Shown: positions 25,230 to 33,132 of the stretch, piece after piece | How the letters are laid out: each line of letters begins with the position of its first letter | Numbering within the stretch: the first letter of the stretch is position 1 | From: Bacteroidota bacterium | Lineage (GTDB): Bacteria > Bacteroidota > Bacteroidia > NS11-12g > UBA9320 | Assembly (NCBI GenBank): GCA_016124755.1 | Contig: WGNA01000022.1 | Location: 1 to 64,000, forward strand | Length of the DNA stretch: 64,000 nucleotides | Reading direction: 5' to 3' | Notes under the pieces: generated by a model | Databases searched by the model: none | What the model was told of the DNA's origin: nothing | What the model saw: the letters and a program-made list of their open reading frames with translations, nothing else | Program-made: the position numbers and the translations under genes

Positions 25230-26300
25230 ATGGTAACAATTCGATCCCTTTGGTGGAAAATTCTGGCGGCTCTTCTGGTGCTCGTCAGCATGTATTTCGG
25301 ACTCACGACCAAAACCGGTCCCGGACTCGCTTATGTTTCTCCGGAAAGAGTCGATGCGTCGTCAGATTTTGAAATCACGATTACCGGTTACAACACAAGC
25401 TTCTTCCCCGACGCAACGCCCAAAGTGTGGCTGAAAAAAAAGAACCGATTGTATTGTGCTAATTCGGTTACTGTAATCGATCGAAATCACCTTCAGGTGG
25501 GCTTTAATGCATTTGAAGGAAAGGTAGATTCGGCTCAGCGAATTGTAATGACTGTTGTTGTGGAAGACGAGGTAAACGGAATGTTCCTCGGTGTTAACCG
25601 ACTTGAAATTGATCAGTCGGATACCTTAAAAACGTATGCGGCAGCTTGCACGTTAAAACCCGAAAAGCTTTCTGCCATTCAATACAGCTTTCCGTATCGC
25701 ACCACACTTTACGAAACCATCCGGAATCTGCATTTCCATGTTCCGATGTGGTTTTCCATGATCACCGTTCTGTTTTTATCTTTCCTTTCCAGCATTTTAT
25801 TCCTCAATAAATCGGACGTGAAATACGATCATTGGGCTAATGCTTTTGCGGCAACCGGTCTGGTTTTCGGTATTGCCGGAATTATCACCGGTGCTTTTTG
25901 GGCGAGATTTACCTGGGGAACTTTCTGGACCGCCGATCCGAAACTCAACGGTGCTGCAGTCGCTGTTCTCATGTATATCGCATATCAGATTTTGCGGTCG
26001 TCGATCGAAGACGAAGACAAATTAGCAAGGATTGCAGCGATTTATAACATTCTGGCTTTTCCGATTTATATCGTTCTGATAATTGTTCTACCGACTATCG
26101 CTGAGTTTTCGCTTCATCCCGGAAGTGGCGATAGCGTTGGGTTTAAAGATTACGATCTCGACAGTAATCTCCGGATGGTTTTTTATCCGTCTGTAATGGG
26201 TTGGGTTTTAACTTCTGTCTGGATTGCAACGTTGGTTTACCGAACGAAACGATTGGAATTTCAGCAAACCGAAAGTGAAATTAATAATGAAGAGAATTGA
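25230..26300 (+). CDS. ccmC: Cytochrome c maturation haem-handling protein CcmC
   Basis: 356 residues with six likely TM helices in the C-terminal 215. CcmC delivers haem to CcmE in the inner membrane. The WWD-type haem-handling region reads WARFTWGTFWTADPKLN, around residues 228-244; conserved His candidates are in HFHVPMW before it and ...FSLHPGSGD after it. It is about 110 residues longer than typical CcmC because of an N-terminal helix plus a periplasmic domain (about 20-160, with YVSPERVDASSDFEITITG), probably Ig-like. It is the first gene of an operon with a ccmD-like gene, ccmE and ccmF. Confidence 0.88.
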   Translation: MVTIRSLWWKILAALLVLVSMYFGLTTKTGPGLAYVSPERVDASSDFEITITGYNTSFFPDATPKVWLKKKNRLYCANSVTVIDRNHLQVGFNAFEGKVDSAQRIVMTVVVEDEVNGMFLGVNRLEIDQSDTLKTYAAACTLKPEKLSAIQYSFPYRTTLYETIRNLHFHVPMWFSMITVLFLSFLSSILFLNKSDVKYDHWANAFAATGLVFGIAGIITGAFWARFTWGTFWTADPKLNGAAVAVLMYIAYQILRSSIEDEDKLARIAAIYNILAFPIYIVLIIVLPTIAEFSLHPGSGDSVGFKDYDLDSNLRMVFYPSVMGWVLTSVWIATLVYRTKRLEFQQTESEINNEEN

Positions 26301-26523
26301 CATGATGCACAAAATCTTTTCAATGCTTCTGAGTGTTCTGTTGCTGGTGGCTTCCGCAGGGATGGCGAGTGCAGCGGACCTCGATCTTGACGATACCTTC
26401 TTTCAGGCAGGTAAATATTACGTGGTTGCAGTTATCCTGCTGATCATTTTTGCCGTGTTGTTCACCTTTTTAATGCGTCTCGAAATGCGCGTGAGAAAAC
26501 TGGAAAAAAGAAGCAAGTCATGA
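26287..26523 (+). CDS. CcmD-like small membrane protein
   Basis: 78 residues from ATG 26287, which overlaps the end of ccmC; ATG 26302 is an alternative. A signal-like hydrophobic stretch (IFSMLLSVLLLVASAGMASAA) is followed by one TM helix (YYVVAVILLIIFAVLFTFL) and a basic tail (RLEMRVRKLEKRSKS). A single helix followed by a positively charged cytoplasmic tail, between ccmC and ccmE, is the position and shape of CcmD, which helps release holo-CcmE. Sequence similarity to proteobacterial CcmD is weak, so the call rests on context. Confidence 0.7.
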   Translation: MKRIDMMHKIFSMLLSVLLLVASAGMASAADLDLDDTFFQAGKYYVVAVILLIIFAVLFTFLMRLEMRVRKLEKRSKS

Positions 26524-26915
26524 AATTAAAACACATCATTATTCTGGTGGTGATCGCCGTGGGAATCGCGATGATCCTTAGCACATATACCGATGCCAGC
26601 ACAACGGCAAACTTTCGGGAGGCTTCTGAACAACCGGAGAAAACCTTCCATGTTAAAACCACTTTAATTAAAACCAAAACCATCGATTACGATCCGGTTA
26701 AAGATCCCGAACTCTTCACATTTTACGCTGAAGATGCCGAGGGGCAAACCCGTCAGGTGATTTGTTATAAAGAAAAACCCCGCGACTTTGAACTTTCGGA
26801 AGAAGTGGTGCTGATTGGTAAAATAAAAGACGATCACACCTTCGTTGCCACCGACTTGCAAACCAAGTGTCCGAGCAAGTACGAGAATGAAGTTGAAGAT
26901 ATAGAGGAGATCTGA
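26520..26915 (+). CDS. ccmE: Cytochrome c maturation haem chaperone CcmE, CxxxY type
   Basis: 131 residues: one N-terminal TM helix (IIILVVIAVGIAMIL) and an OB-fold periplasmic domain (TFHVKTTLIKTKTI ... EEVVLIGKIKDDHTFVATDL). The haem-binding site near the C-terminus is C117-P-S-K-Y121, that is CxxxY instead of the HxxxY of the classical protein. The same variant is known from archaeal, sulfate-reducer and some other Ccm systems (system I*). CcmE takes haem from CcmC and passes it to CcmF. Its ATG overlaps the ccmD-like stop (ATGA), indicating coupling. Confidence 0.92.
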   Translation: MKLKHIIILVVIAVGIAMILSTYTDASTTANFREASEQPEKTFHVKTTLIKTKTIDYDPVKDPELFTFYAEDAEGQTRQVICYKEKPRDFELSEEVVLIGKIKDDHTFVATDLQTKCPSKYENEVEDIEEI

Positions 26916-26921
26916 CGTTCG

Positions 26922-29564
26922 ATGGAGGAAATCTTTTTTAACGGAGAACATCTCTTTGTCGGTAACCTCGGGAAAGTATTTGTAGCACTCGCTTTTGTTT
27001 CTGCACTTTTCGGAACCTTTGCCTTCTGGCATGCTAATCAATCGGGTGATAAAACCAGCGCGGTTTCAGGCCGGCTTGCCTTTATAGTTCACGGAATTTC
27101 GGTGCTCGGAATCATTTCCACGCTCTTCTTCATTATTTACAATCACTATTTCGAATACGATTACGCCTGGCAACATTCTTCACTTTCGCTGCCCACACAT
27201 TTCATGATCAGTTGTTTCTGGGAAGGGCAGGAGGGAAGCTTCTTACTCTGGTTGTTCTGGCAGGCGGTACTGGGAGTCTTTATTATACGGAAAAATACCA
27301 AATGGACTTTTCCGGTGATGACGATCATCATGTTGTCGCAGGCAGTGCTCGCTTCCATGCTGTTGGGCTGGAAGTTCGGAGATTACTCTTTCGGCAGCAG
27401 TCCGTTTATTTTATTGCGAATTAAAAATCCGGAATTGCTGCAATTGCCGGTGATGATCATGAATAACATTCCGCCGGCAGATTACCTGAAAGTAATCACT
27501 GACGGAACCGGACTCAATCCGTTGCTCCAGAATTACTGGATGGTAATTCATCCGCCAACCCTGTTCTTCGGATTTGCCACGACGATCATTCCGTTTGCTT
27601 TCGCGATTTCCGCTTTGTGGATTAAAGACTACCGTGGTTGGATGCGTCCGGCATTACCGTGGGCTTTAATCTCAGCGGCTGTTTTGGGAACCGGAATTAT
27701 CATGGGTGGAATCTGGGCGTATGAAGCATTGAGTTTCGGAGGTTACTGGGCCTGGGATCCGGTTGAAAATGCTTCTTTGGTACCGTGGCTCGTGTTGATT
27801 TCCGGCATTCACGTAATTCTGATTTCACGCGCAACCGGGAAGTCACTCGGGTTGGCAATGATCCTTGTTATGCTGACGTACATTTTGGTTTTGTACGCGA
27901 CCTTTCTTACAAGAAGCGGTGTGTTGGGCGATTCGTCGGTTCACTCGTTTACAGACCTGGGTCTTTCCGCGCAACTACTGGTTTTCCTGTTCATGTTTGC
28001 GATACTGCCAACGTTGGTCTCCTTTCCGAAACCCTGGCATCGCTGGCTTTTTGTCTTTTCGGTTTTACTGATTTTCTTACTGAACGTAATCGCTCAAACC
28101 TTCATCGTTTGGTTGAATGGATTGGCTTTTATCGCAGCATTGGTTTTACTCGGATCAAATCTTACGCGCCATTTGCCGAATCCCGGAGGAAAAGATGAAA
28201 CCGTTCATTCGCGCGAATTCTGGATGTTCATCGGTTCACTGATTCTGCTTCTATCTGCGGTTCAGGTTACGATGTCGACCAGCATTCCGGTCTTTAATAA
28301 AATTACGTTGGCAATTGCACCGCTGTTCGAGGTTTTGCATCGCATTATTCCGATTGAAGTTTTCAAAAACATGGCGCAGGGTAAAATTGCCAAACCGGTG
28401 GATGCCATGATGCATTACAATCGCTGGCAAATGCCGCTGGCCATCATCATTGCATTGCTGAGCGGACTGATTCAATTTTTTCCGTATAAGTCCACAAGCT
28501 GGAATCAGATCGGCAAACGACTGGGAATTATTTCCGCCATTGCGATTGTACTAACTGCTTTGCTTTCCTGGAATTTTCATTTCAGCGTGAAAAGCGAATT
28601 CATGCTCATCCTGTTTATGTTCACGGCGTTCTTTACGATTACCGGCAACATACTGTTTATGGTTCGCGGTTTAAAAGGCAACTGGACACTTTCTGGAGCA
28701 TCGATCGCGCACATTGGTTTTGGGCTGATGTTGATCGGGGTTCTGATCAGTTCTGCACGCAAAGAAGTGATTTCACTCAACGAAAGAACCAGTTACGGAG
28801 AACGCTTCGACGCCAAAGAAACCCGGCAGAATATTCTGGTGATGAAAAACCAGCCAACGGAAATGGGAGATTACGAACTCACATACCGGGGCGATTCGGT
28901 TCACGGCCCGAACACGTATTATCAGGTCGATTATCAGAATAAAAAAACCGGAGAAAAGTTTACGCTCTATCCGAATGCACAATACAACGAGCAACAAGGA
29001 TTAATGCCGAGTCCGGATACCCGTCATTATTTATTAAAGGATATTTACACACACGTTTCTTCTGTTCCGGAACACGCGGAATCCGAAGATTTTTGGGAAG
29101 ATCAGGAAGTACACAACATGGCTATCGGAGATACGATTGTTGTGAACCGAAGTATAATTATTCTAGAAGGTGTTGAAATAATTTTGGGTGGTAGCATTTC
29201 GAAAGATCTCAACGGGCATGTGCTTCAGGTCGCAACTTTAAAGGTGATGTTCGGCGATAGCGTCTGGTGGTCGAAACCGGTTTTCGGAGTGAAAGACGGT
29301 ATTTCATCTTACAACATGTATTCGATTGTGAATACCGCCGGATTGCGTTTTAATTATTTCCCTCCGGAAAAAACGGCGGAAGAAACCGGTGGAAAGGCAC
29401 TGCACAGAATTGTTACCGAAACTCAGCCACCGCGGTACATTATAATGAAAGCGATCGTGTTTCCGTACATCAATTTTCTTTGGTTCGGAACCATCATCAT
29501 GATCGTTGGATTCGGAGTTGCGATCTACCGGAGAAAATCAGAAACTAAAAAACGTGAAGCTTGA
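26922..29564 (+). CDS. ccmF: Cytochrome c haem lyase subunit CcmF
   Basis: 880 residues with about 15 hydrophobic helices. CcmF, with other Ccm proteins, ligates haem to apocytochrome c at the outer face of the inner membrane. The WWD-type motif is GGYWAWDPVENASLVPWL around residues 272-289; other family landmarks are HPPTLFFGF near 207, FLTRSGVLGDSSVHSF near 330 and a late periplasmic domain of about 200 residues before a final helix. It is longer than E. coli CcmF by about 230 residues, mostly in the C-terminal periplasmic region (about 640-840). It follows ccmE by 6 nt. Confidence 0.93.
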   Translation: MEEIFFNGEHLFVGNLGKVFVALAFVSALFGTFAFWHANQSGDKTSAVSGRLAFIVHGISVLGIISTLFFIIYNHYFEYDYAWQHSSLSLPTHFMISCFWEGQEGSFLLWLFWQAVLGVFIIRKNTKWTFPVMTIIMLSQAVLASMLLGWKFGDYSFGSSPFILLRIKNPELLQLPVMIMNNIPPADYLKVITDGTGLNPLLQNYWMVIHPPTLFFGFATTIIPFAFAISALWIKDYRGWMRPALPWALISAAVLGTGIIMGGIWAYEALSFGGYWAWDPVENASLVPWLVLISGIHVILISRATGKSLGLAMILVMLTYILVLYATFLTRSGVLGDSSVHSFTDLGLSAQLLVFLFMFAILPTLVSFPKPWHRWLFVFSVLLIFLLNVIAQTFIVWLNGLAFIAALVLLGSNLTRHLPNPGGKDETVHSREFWMFIGSLILLLSAVQVTMSTSIPVFNKITLAIAPLFEVLHRIIPIEVFKNMAQGKIAKPVDAMMHYNRWQMPLAIIIALLSGLIQFFPYKSTSWNQIGKRLGIISAIAIVLTALLSWNFHFSVKSEFMLILFMFTAFFTITGNILFMVRGLKGNWTLSGASIAHIGFGLMLIGVLISSARKEVISLNERTSYGERFDAKETRQNILVMKNQPTEMGDYELTYRGDSVHGPNTYYQVDYQNKKTGEKFTLYPNAQYNEQQGLMPSPDTRHYLLKDIYTHVSSVPEHAESEDFWEDQEVHNMAIGDTIVVNRSIIILEGVEIILGGSISKDLNGHVLQVATLKVMFGDSVWWSKPVFGVKDGISSYNMYSIVNTAGLRFNYFPPEKTAEETGGKALHRIVTETQPPRYIIMKAIVFPYINFLWFGTIIMIVGFGVAIYRRKSETKKREA

Positions 29565-30327
29565 GATAGCTTTTATCGGCGCCGGAAATGTGGCGTGGCA
29601 TCTCGCTCATGCCATGGACAAAGCCGGTCATTCCATTTCTCAAATCATTAGCAGAACCGAAGAAAGTGCCAAAGAACTGGCGGTGAATTTTGGTGCTCAT
29701 TTTAGCACAAATCTCAATTCTCTTTATGCTAAAAATGATGTCTGTCTTATATGTGTTCCCGACGATCAACTCGAAATGGTTCTCGAAAAAATGCCTCCGG
29801 TGAATGCCATATTAGCCCATACATGCGGACCGAAACCGATGGAAATGTTGTATCAGAAATCGTCGGTTTACGGAATATTTTATCCGCTTCAGACTTTTAG
29901 CAAACACCGTGAGCTCAATATGCTTGAGGTTCCGGTGATGATTGAAGCATCATCTCCCATTGCACATCAGACACTCTTTTCATTAGCCGATGATATTTCA
30001 AACCGGGTGATGAATGTGAATTCGGAGGATCGCAGGAAGTATCATTTATCGGCAGTATTCACAAACAACTTTGTGAATTATCTCTACTCGTTGAGCGATC
30101 AGTATCTGGAAATGAACCAACTCGATTTTGAAGTACTAAAACCGATTATTCTTGAAACGGCAGAAAAGATTCGAAGCATGAAACCTGAAGATGCACAAAC
30201 GGGTCCGGCGAGAAGAGGTGACATTCATACGCTCGAAAAACATATCGAAATGCTGGGAGAGAATTCTGAACTAAAGGAAGTTTATGAATTGCTCTCCAAA
30301 AGCCTGATCGCAAAATACAAACGTTGA
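29554..30327 (+). CDS. Rossmann-like/DUF2520 domain protein
   Basis: 257 residues from GTG 29554, which overlaps the end of ccmF by 11 nt; the longer frame would run 16 residues inside ccmF. The start VKLEIAFIGAGNVAWHLAHAM shows a Rossmann GxGxxA dinucleotide fold, followed by a helical C-terminal DUF2520 domain (FTNNFVNYLYSLSDQYLEM, TGPARRGDIHTLEKHIEML). The family is related to NAD(P)-dependent dehydrogenases such as pyrroline-5-carboxylate reductase, but its substrate is not known. Overlap with ccmF suggests translational coupling; a role in cytochrome assembly is not implied. Confidence 0.88.
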   Translation: MKLEIAFIGAGNVAWHLAHAMDKAGHSISQIISRTEESAKELAVNFGAHFSTNLNSLYAKNDVCLICVPDDQLEMVLEKMPPVNAILAHTCGPKPMEMLYQKSSVYGIFYPLQTFSKHRELNMLEVPVMIEASSPIAHQTLFSLADDISNRVMNVNSEDRRKYHLSAVFTNNFVNYLYSLSDQYLEMNQLDFEVLKPIILETAEKIRSMKPEDAQTGPARRGDIHTLEKHIEMLGENSELKEVYELLSKSLIAKYKR

Positions 30328-30354
30328 GCGATCGGTAACTGTAACAGAAACGGT

Positions 30355-30396
30355 AACAGTAACAGTAACAGTAACAGTAACAGTAACAGTAACAGG
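30355..30396. repeat. Hexanucleotide microsatellite (AACAGT)n
   Basis: Six full tandem AACAGT units and a partial one, ending AACAGG. It is preceded by related words (GTAACTGTAACAG), so it grew from local sequence. It lies between the DUF2520 gene and a gene remnant. Confidence 0.9.
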
Positions 30397-30418
30397 TTCG
30401 CATTACCAATACAGTTGA

Positions 30419-30643
30419 TGTTACCGTTGCAGTTACCACTGCCCCGTTCTTTTAAATGTGGAAGGCAGGCTGAGTAAAGACAAAGGAACGGTTATTCGAT
30501 CGGAGGGAAATTTTAGTCTTGGTATGGCTATTAAACAATGGAAGAAAAACATAGTCGGGTTGGGCGCATTTTATTCGGCAGCCAGTTATTACGAAACTGT
30601 TTTTATTAATAATGCAGGCGTAAAACTCACGTTCGATTATTGA
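30419..30643 (+). pseudogene. 3' remnant of an outer-membrane barrel gene
   Basis: An open frame with no good start codon codes for about 74 residues: GRLSKDKGTVIRSEGNFSLG, then GLGAFYSAASYY and a final AGVKLTFDY. The last strand ending in an aromatic residue and the short turns are typical of the C-terminus of an outer-membrane beta-barrel. The 5' part is missing, and a microsatellite lies directly upstream. It is probably the tail of a deleted gene. A short functional protein starting at GTG 30458 is less likely. Confidence 0.45.
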
Positions 30644-30711
30644 ATGCGATTGGGGAAAAGAGGGTGAAAAATGACTTTGTCGCGGTGTCACAAAAAAGTA
30701 AATTTACAACA

Positions 30712-30873
30712 ATGAAAAAAGACGAATACAACGATCTTAGCCGATCAGAGCATCAGGAAGGGGACAGCACAGCTTCGTACAACTATTTCAAGATCTGCCA
30801 CAACTTTGTGAGCCGGATGCGTGTCTTGAACGAGTTGAACCGGATGGACAAGCTGAACCAGGCAAATTGTTGA
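30712..30873 (+). CDS. Small hypothetical protein
   Basis: 53 residues from ATG 30712 (MKKDEYNDLSRSEHQEG). Acidic and hydrophilic, with no signal peptide; the C-terminal half (NYFKICHNFVSRMRVLNELNRMDKLNQANC) is predicted to be amphipathic helix. It ends 14 nt before the next gene, which suggests an operon. The family is not recognised. The preceding in-frame ATG at 30640 is rejected because the first 24 residues look non-coding. Confidence 0.5.
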   Translation: MKKDEYNDLSRSEHQEGDSTASYNYFKICHNFVSRMRVLNELNRMDKLNQANC

Positions 30874-30887
30874 AACAAAATCGACAG

Positions 30888-31307
30888 ATGATCAAAAGAA
30901 TTTTAATGGTGTTGTTTTTAGCAACAACCTTCGGAACCGTATTAGCCCAACACAAGGAAATTAATCCGAACATTGATTCGGAATGGCGATTTATTCGCAG
31001 TCAGGAAATGAATTTACTGAGCGGAAGTTTTTACAGCTTTGAGTTTCCGGCCGAAAAAGGTTTCGATTACATTTTTAACCTCACGCATAATCAGGATAAG
31101 GTGTATGCAGCCATCTCGGTTTTTGATATGCAGGATCGTTTGGTGAAGAAAGTTGTATTGAACGAAAGCAACAGTTCGTGTGATCTGGCTTTTGATGTGG
31201 ATGCTTCCGCAACTTACAGGGTGGTGGTTGGAATTACCGATCCCAAAGGAAGTAAGGGAACGGCCATCACTTCTCAATTCAGCCTGATCCGGCGAATTAA
31301 AATCTGA
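30888..31307 (+). CDS. Small secreted protein of unknown function
   Basis: 139 residues. A signal peptide (MIKRILMVLFLATTFGTVLAQ) is followed by a beta-rich domain: SGSFYSFEFPAEKGFDYIFNL, AAISVFDMQDRLVKKVVL and TYRVVVGITDPKG. The alternating strands look like an immunoglobulin/jelly-roll-type binding domain of the kind seen in Bacteroidota envelope proteins. No catalytic residues are evident. It follows the 53-residue gene by 14 nt and ends convergently with the barrel gene at 31314. Confidence 0.65.
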   Translation: MIKRILMVLFLATTFGTVLAQHKEINPNIDSEWRFIRSQEMNLLSGSFYSFEFPAEKGFDYIFNLTHNQDKVYAAISVFDMQDRLVKKVVLNESNSSCDLAFDVDASATYRVVVGITDPKGSKGTAITSQFSLIRRIKI

Positions 31308-31313
31308 TCCGTT

Positions 31314-32288
31314 TTACCAGTTAATCTCTTTTTTCTTTTCAGGTTCTTTTTCCTGTTCCTTAATCGGTTTTGAGGAAGATACTTTCTTCTTTTTAGGAGT
31401 CGGTGAGGTTGATGAATTTCCTTGATTATTTCCGGAAGAACCGGAAGAGTTTGCGTTTGTTCTAACGGTTGTGCCTCCGGCGGGTGTTGATGATGTGGAG
31501 GATGAACTACGGCTCTTTTCGTAATTATCGTAATAATCATCGCGGGTTTTCGGCTCGGAGGAATTATTGGCAGTTGCTGTAGAATGACTTCGAATGAGTT
31601 TCCAGTTAACAGCAATGGTTCCGATGAATAAATCGGTATGCGGCCAGGATTCATTTTGATAAACAATGGCATCGTCTTTTTCGGCTACCGATTTCAGATC
31701 GAAGTAACGTGCACTATTTCCTCGTGTGTAATCAATGCGCATTTCAATACCGAACGATTTCCCAACAGAATACCGGGCGCCAAAACCAACTCCGTGTCTC
31801 CAGGTATTGTACCGGTGGATCTTTTGAACGTCGTCCTGATATTGGGGATCATCCTGCTTAAGTCCGGTTGTGATATCCGATTTAAATAAACGGTGTCCGA
31901 CAATCAAATCGGTGAAAACCACCCAACGGGGTGTAACGGTATAGCCGTAACGCATGAGCAGGTGCTGGCCTGTGTGATAATTATTCAGAGTTGATTGGCC
32001 GGCTCCCCCAACAGGATCGTTGAGTGTGACATCAATCGATTTGGAACCTGCGTACTGAATATCGAAATACGATCCGAACTGAAGTCTCCACGCACTCTGG
32101 CGACTCAATACCGAACCTGTCATCACATTGAAAAACATTCCGCCACCCGGACGATAAACCGTACCGACAAAGCGATCAACCGGTGCGGAGTAAATTCCCC
32201 CGAATCCCAACTCCCATTGAGCAAAAGCTGATTGAACGGAAATCAGAAAGAAACTTAAAATCAGGATTCGGTATCGGAGTAACTTCAT
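31314..32288 (-). CDS. Outer-membrane beta-barrel protein with low-complexity tail
   Basis: 324 residues. A signal peptide ends SAFAQ, and the mature protein begins WELGFGGIYSAP. Alternating strands with aromatic ends (LRYGYTVTPRWVVFTDLIVG, HGVGFGARYSVGKSFG) suggest a small barrel of about residues 22-240. The remaining 80 residues form a Ser/Thr/Asn-rich then Lys/Glu-rich tail (SSSSTSSTPAGG, KKKKVSSSKP, EKEPEKKKEINW) that lacks a barrel or T9SS signature. The tail may be a flexible periplasmic extension, perhaps contacting peptidoglycan or another acidic/basic partner. It does not look like an OmpA domain. Confidence 0.7.
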   Translation of the reverse strand: MKLLRYRILILSFFLISVQSAFAQWELGFGGIYSAPVDRFVGTVYRPGGGMFFNVMTGSVLSRQSAWRLQFGSYFDIQYAGSKSIDVTLNDPVGGAGQSTLNNYHTGQHLLMRYGYTVTPRWVVFTDLIVGHRLFKSDITTGLKQDDPQYQDDVQKIHRYNTWRHGVGFGARYSVGKSFGIEMRIDYTRGNSARYFDLKSVAEKDDAIVYQNESWPHTDLFIGTIAVNWKLIRSHSTATANNSSEPKTRDDYYDNYEKSRSSSSTSSTPAGGTTVRTNANSSGSSGNNQGNSSTSPTPKKKKVSSSKPIKEQEKEPEKKKEINW

Positions 32289-32357
32289 GGCGAACAGGGA
32301 TTGTCAATTCAAAATTATTGAAATCCCTGATCACCCCAAATCCTGAACAAAGTCTGA

Positions 32358-33131
32358 TTATTTCTTGAAGAACAGATTAAAGGTATCTCCTCTAAGCCCA
32401 AGACGAAGCGTTTCCAAAGGAATTACTTCATTGGGTGCGATATTTCCGAGGTTAATATTAGAACCATACAATTCGAGGAACCATACCTGTTGAGCTTTCT
32501 GAGGAGCTTCCCAAAGAATTCTTTCCTGAGAAATCTGGGTTAAAATTTCCTCAACCAAACCGGAACGCACCTCGCCTGATTTTCTGAAAATTCCCACGGT
32601 TCCGCTTTCTCGTGCTTCTGCAATTACCTTCCAGGCACCGGCTTCGAGTTCAGCTTTCATCATCGCGATCCATTTGTACGGCGGGATGATTTTGTCGGCA
32701 TCTTTGGAACCTACTTCCGATAACACCGTGAAATGTTTGCTGAGTTTGGAAATGTATCCGCACTTTTCTTCTTCCGAAATCTCAATCGATCCGTCTGAAA
32801 TTTCCGCATGGGTAATTCCGAATTTGTCGAGCAGCTTCATGTAATCGTCAACCAATCCGCGCACGACAAAAGCCTCGAATAAGGTACCTCCGAGATACAC
32901 CGGAATATTGGCTTGCTTGTACAAATCAATTTTTTCCTTCAGCTTCGGAGTTACCAGCGAAGTCCCGAATCCGAGTTTGATAATATCCGTATAATCAGCA
33001 CAGTTGGAAAGGAAGTCTTCCACTTCGCGGAGGCTTAATCCCTTGTCCATCACCATGGTCATACCTCTTTCGCGAGGTTTTACCGTTCTCTCCGGCAAAT
33101 TGGGGAGAGGATAATTATAAGTGTTTAACAT
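32358..33131 (-). CDS. Phosphosulfolactate synthase (ComA-like)
   Basis: 257 residues from ATG 33131; a longer frame to 33161 overlaps the upstream TPR gene. ComA adds sulfite to phosphoenolpyruvate to give (R)-phosphosulfolactate, the first step of one coenzyme M route. Landmarks are KPRERGMTMVMDKG near residue 18, DIIKLGFGTS near 50, YLGGTLFEA near 79 and EARESGTVGIFRKSGEVR near 172. Bacteroidota keep this gene without making coenzyme M; in gliding members it might feed sulfonolipid precursors, which is speculation. It sits 1 nt after the TPR gene, so the two are co-transcribed. Confidence 0.85.
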   Translation of the reverse strand: MLNTYNYPLPNLPERTVKPRERGMTMVMDKGLSLREVEDFLSNCADYTDIIKLGFGTSLVTPKLKEKIDLYKQANIPVYLGGTLFEAFVVRGLVDDYMKLLDKFGITHAEISDGSIEISEEEKCGYISKLSKHFTVLSEVGSKDADKIIPPYKWIAMMKAELEAGAWKVIAEARESGTVGIFRKSGEVRSGLVEEILTQISQERILWEAPQKAQQVWFLELYGSNINLGNIAPNEVIPLETLRLGLRGDTFNLFFKK

Positions 33132-33132
33132 A

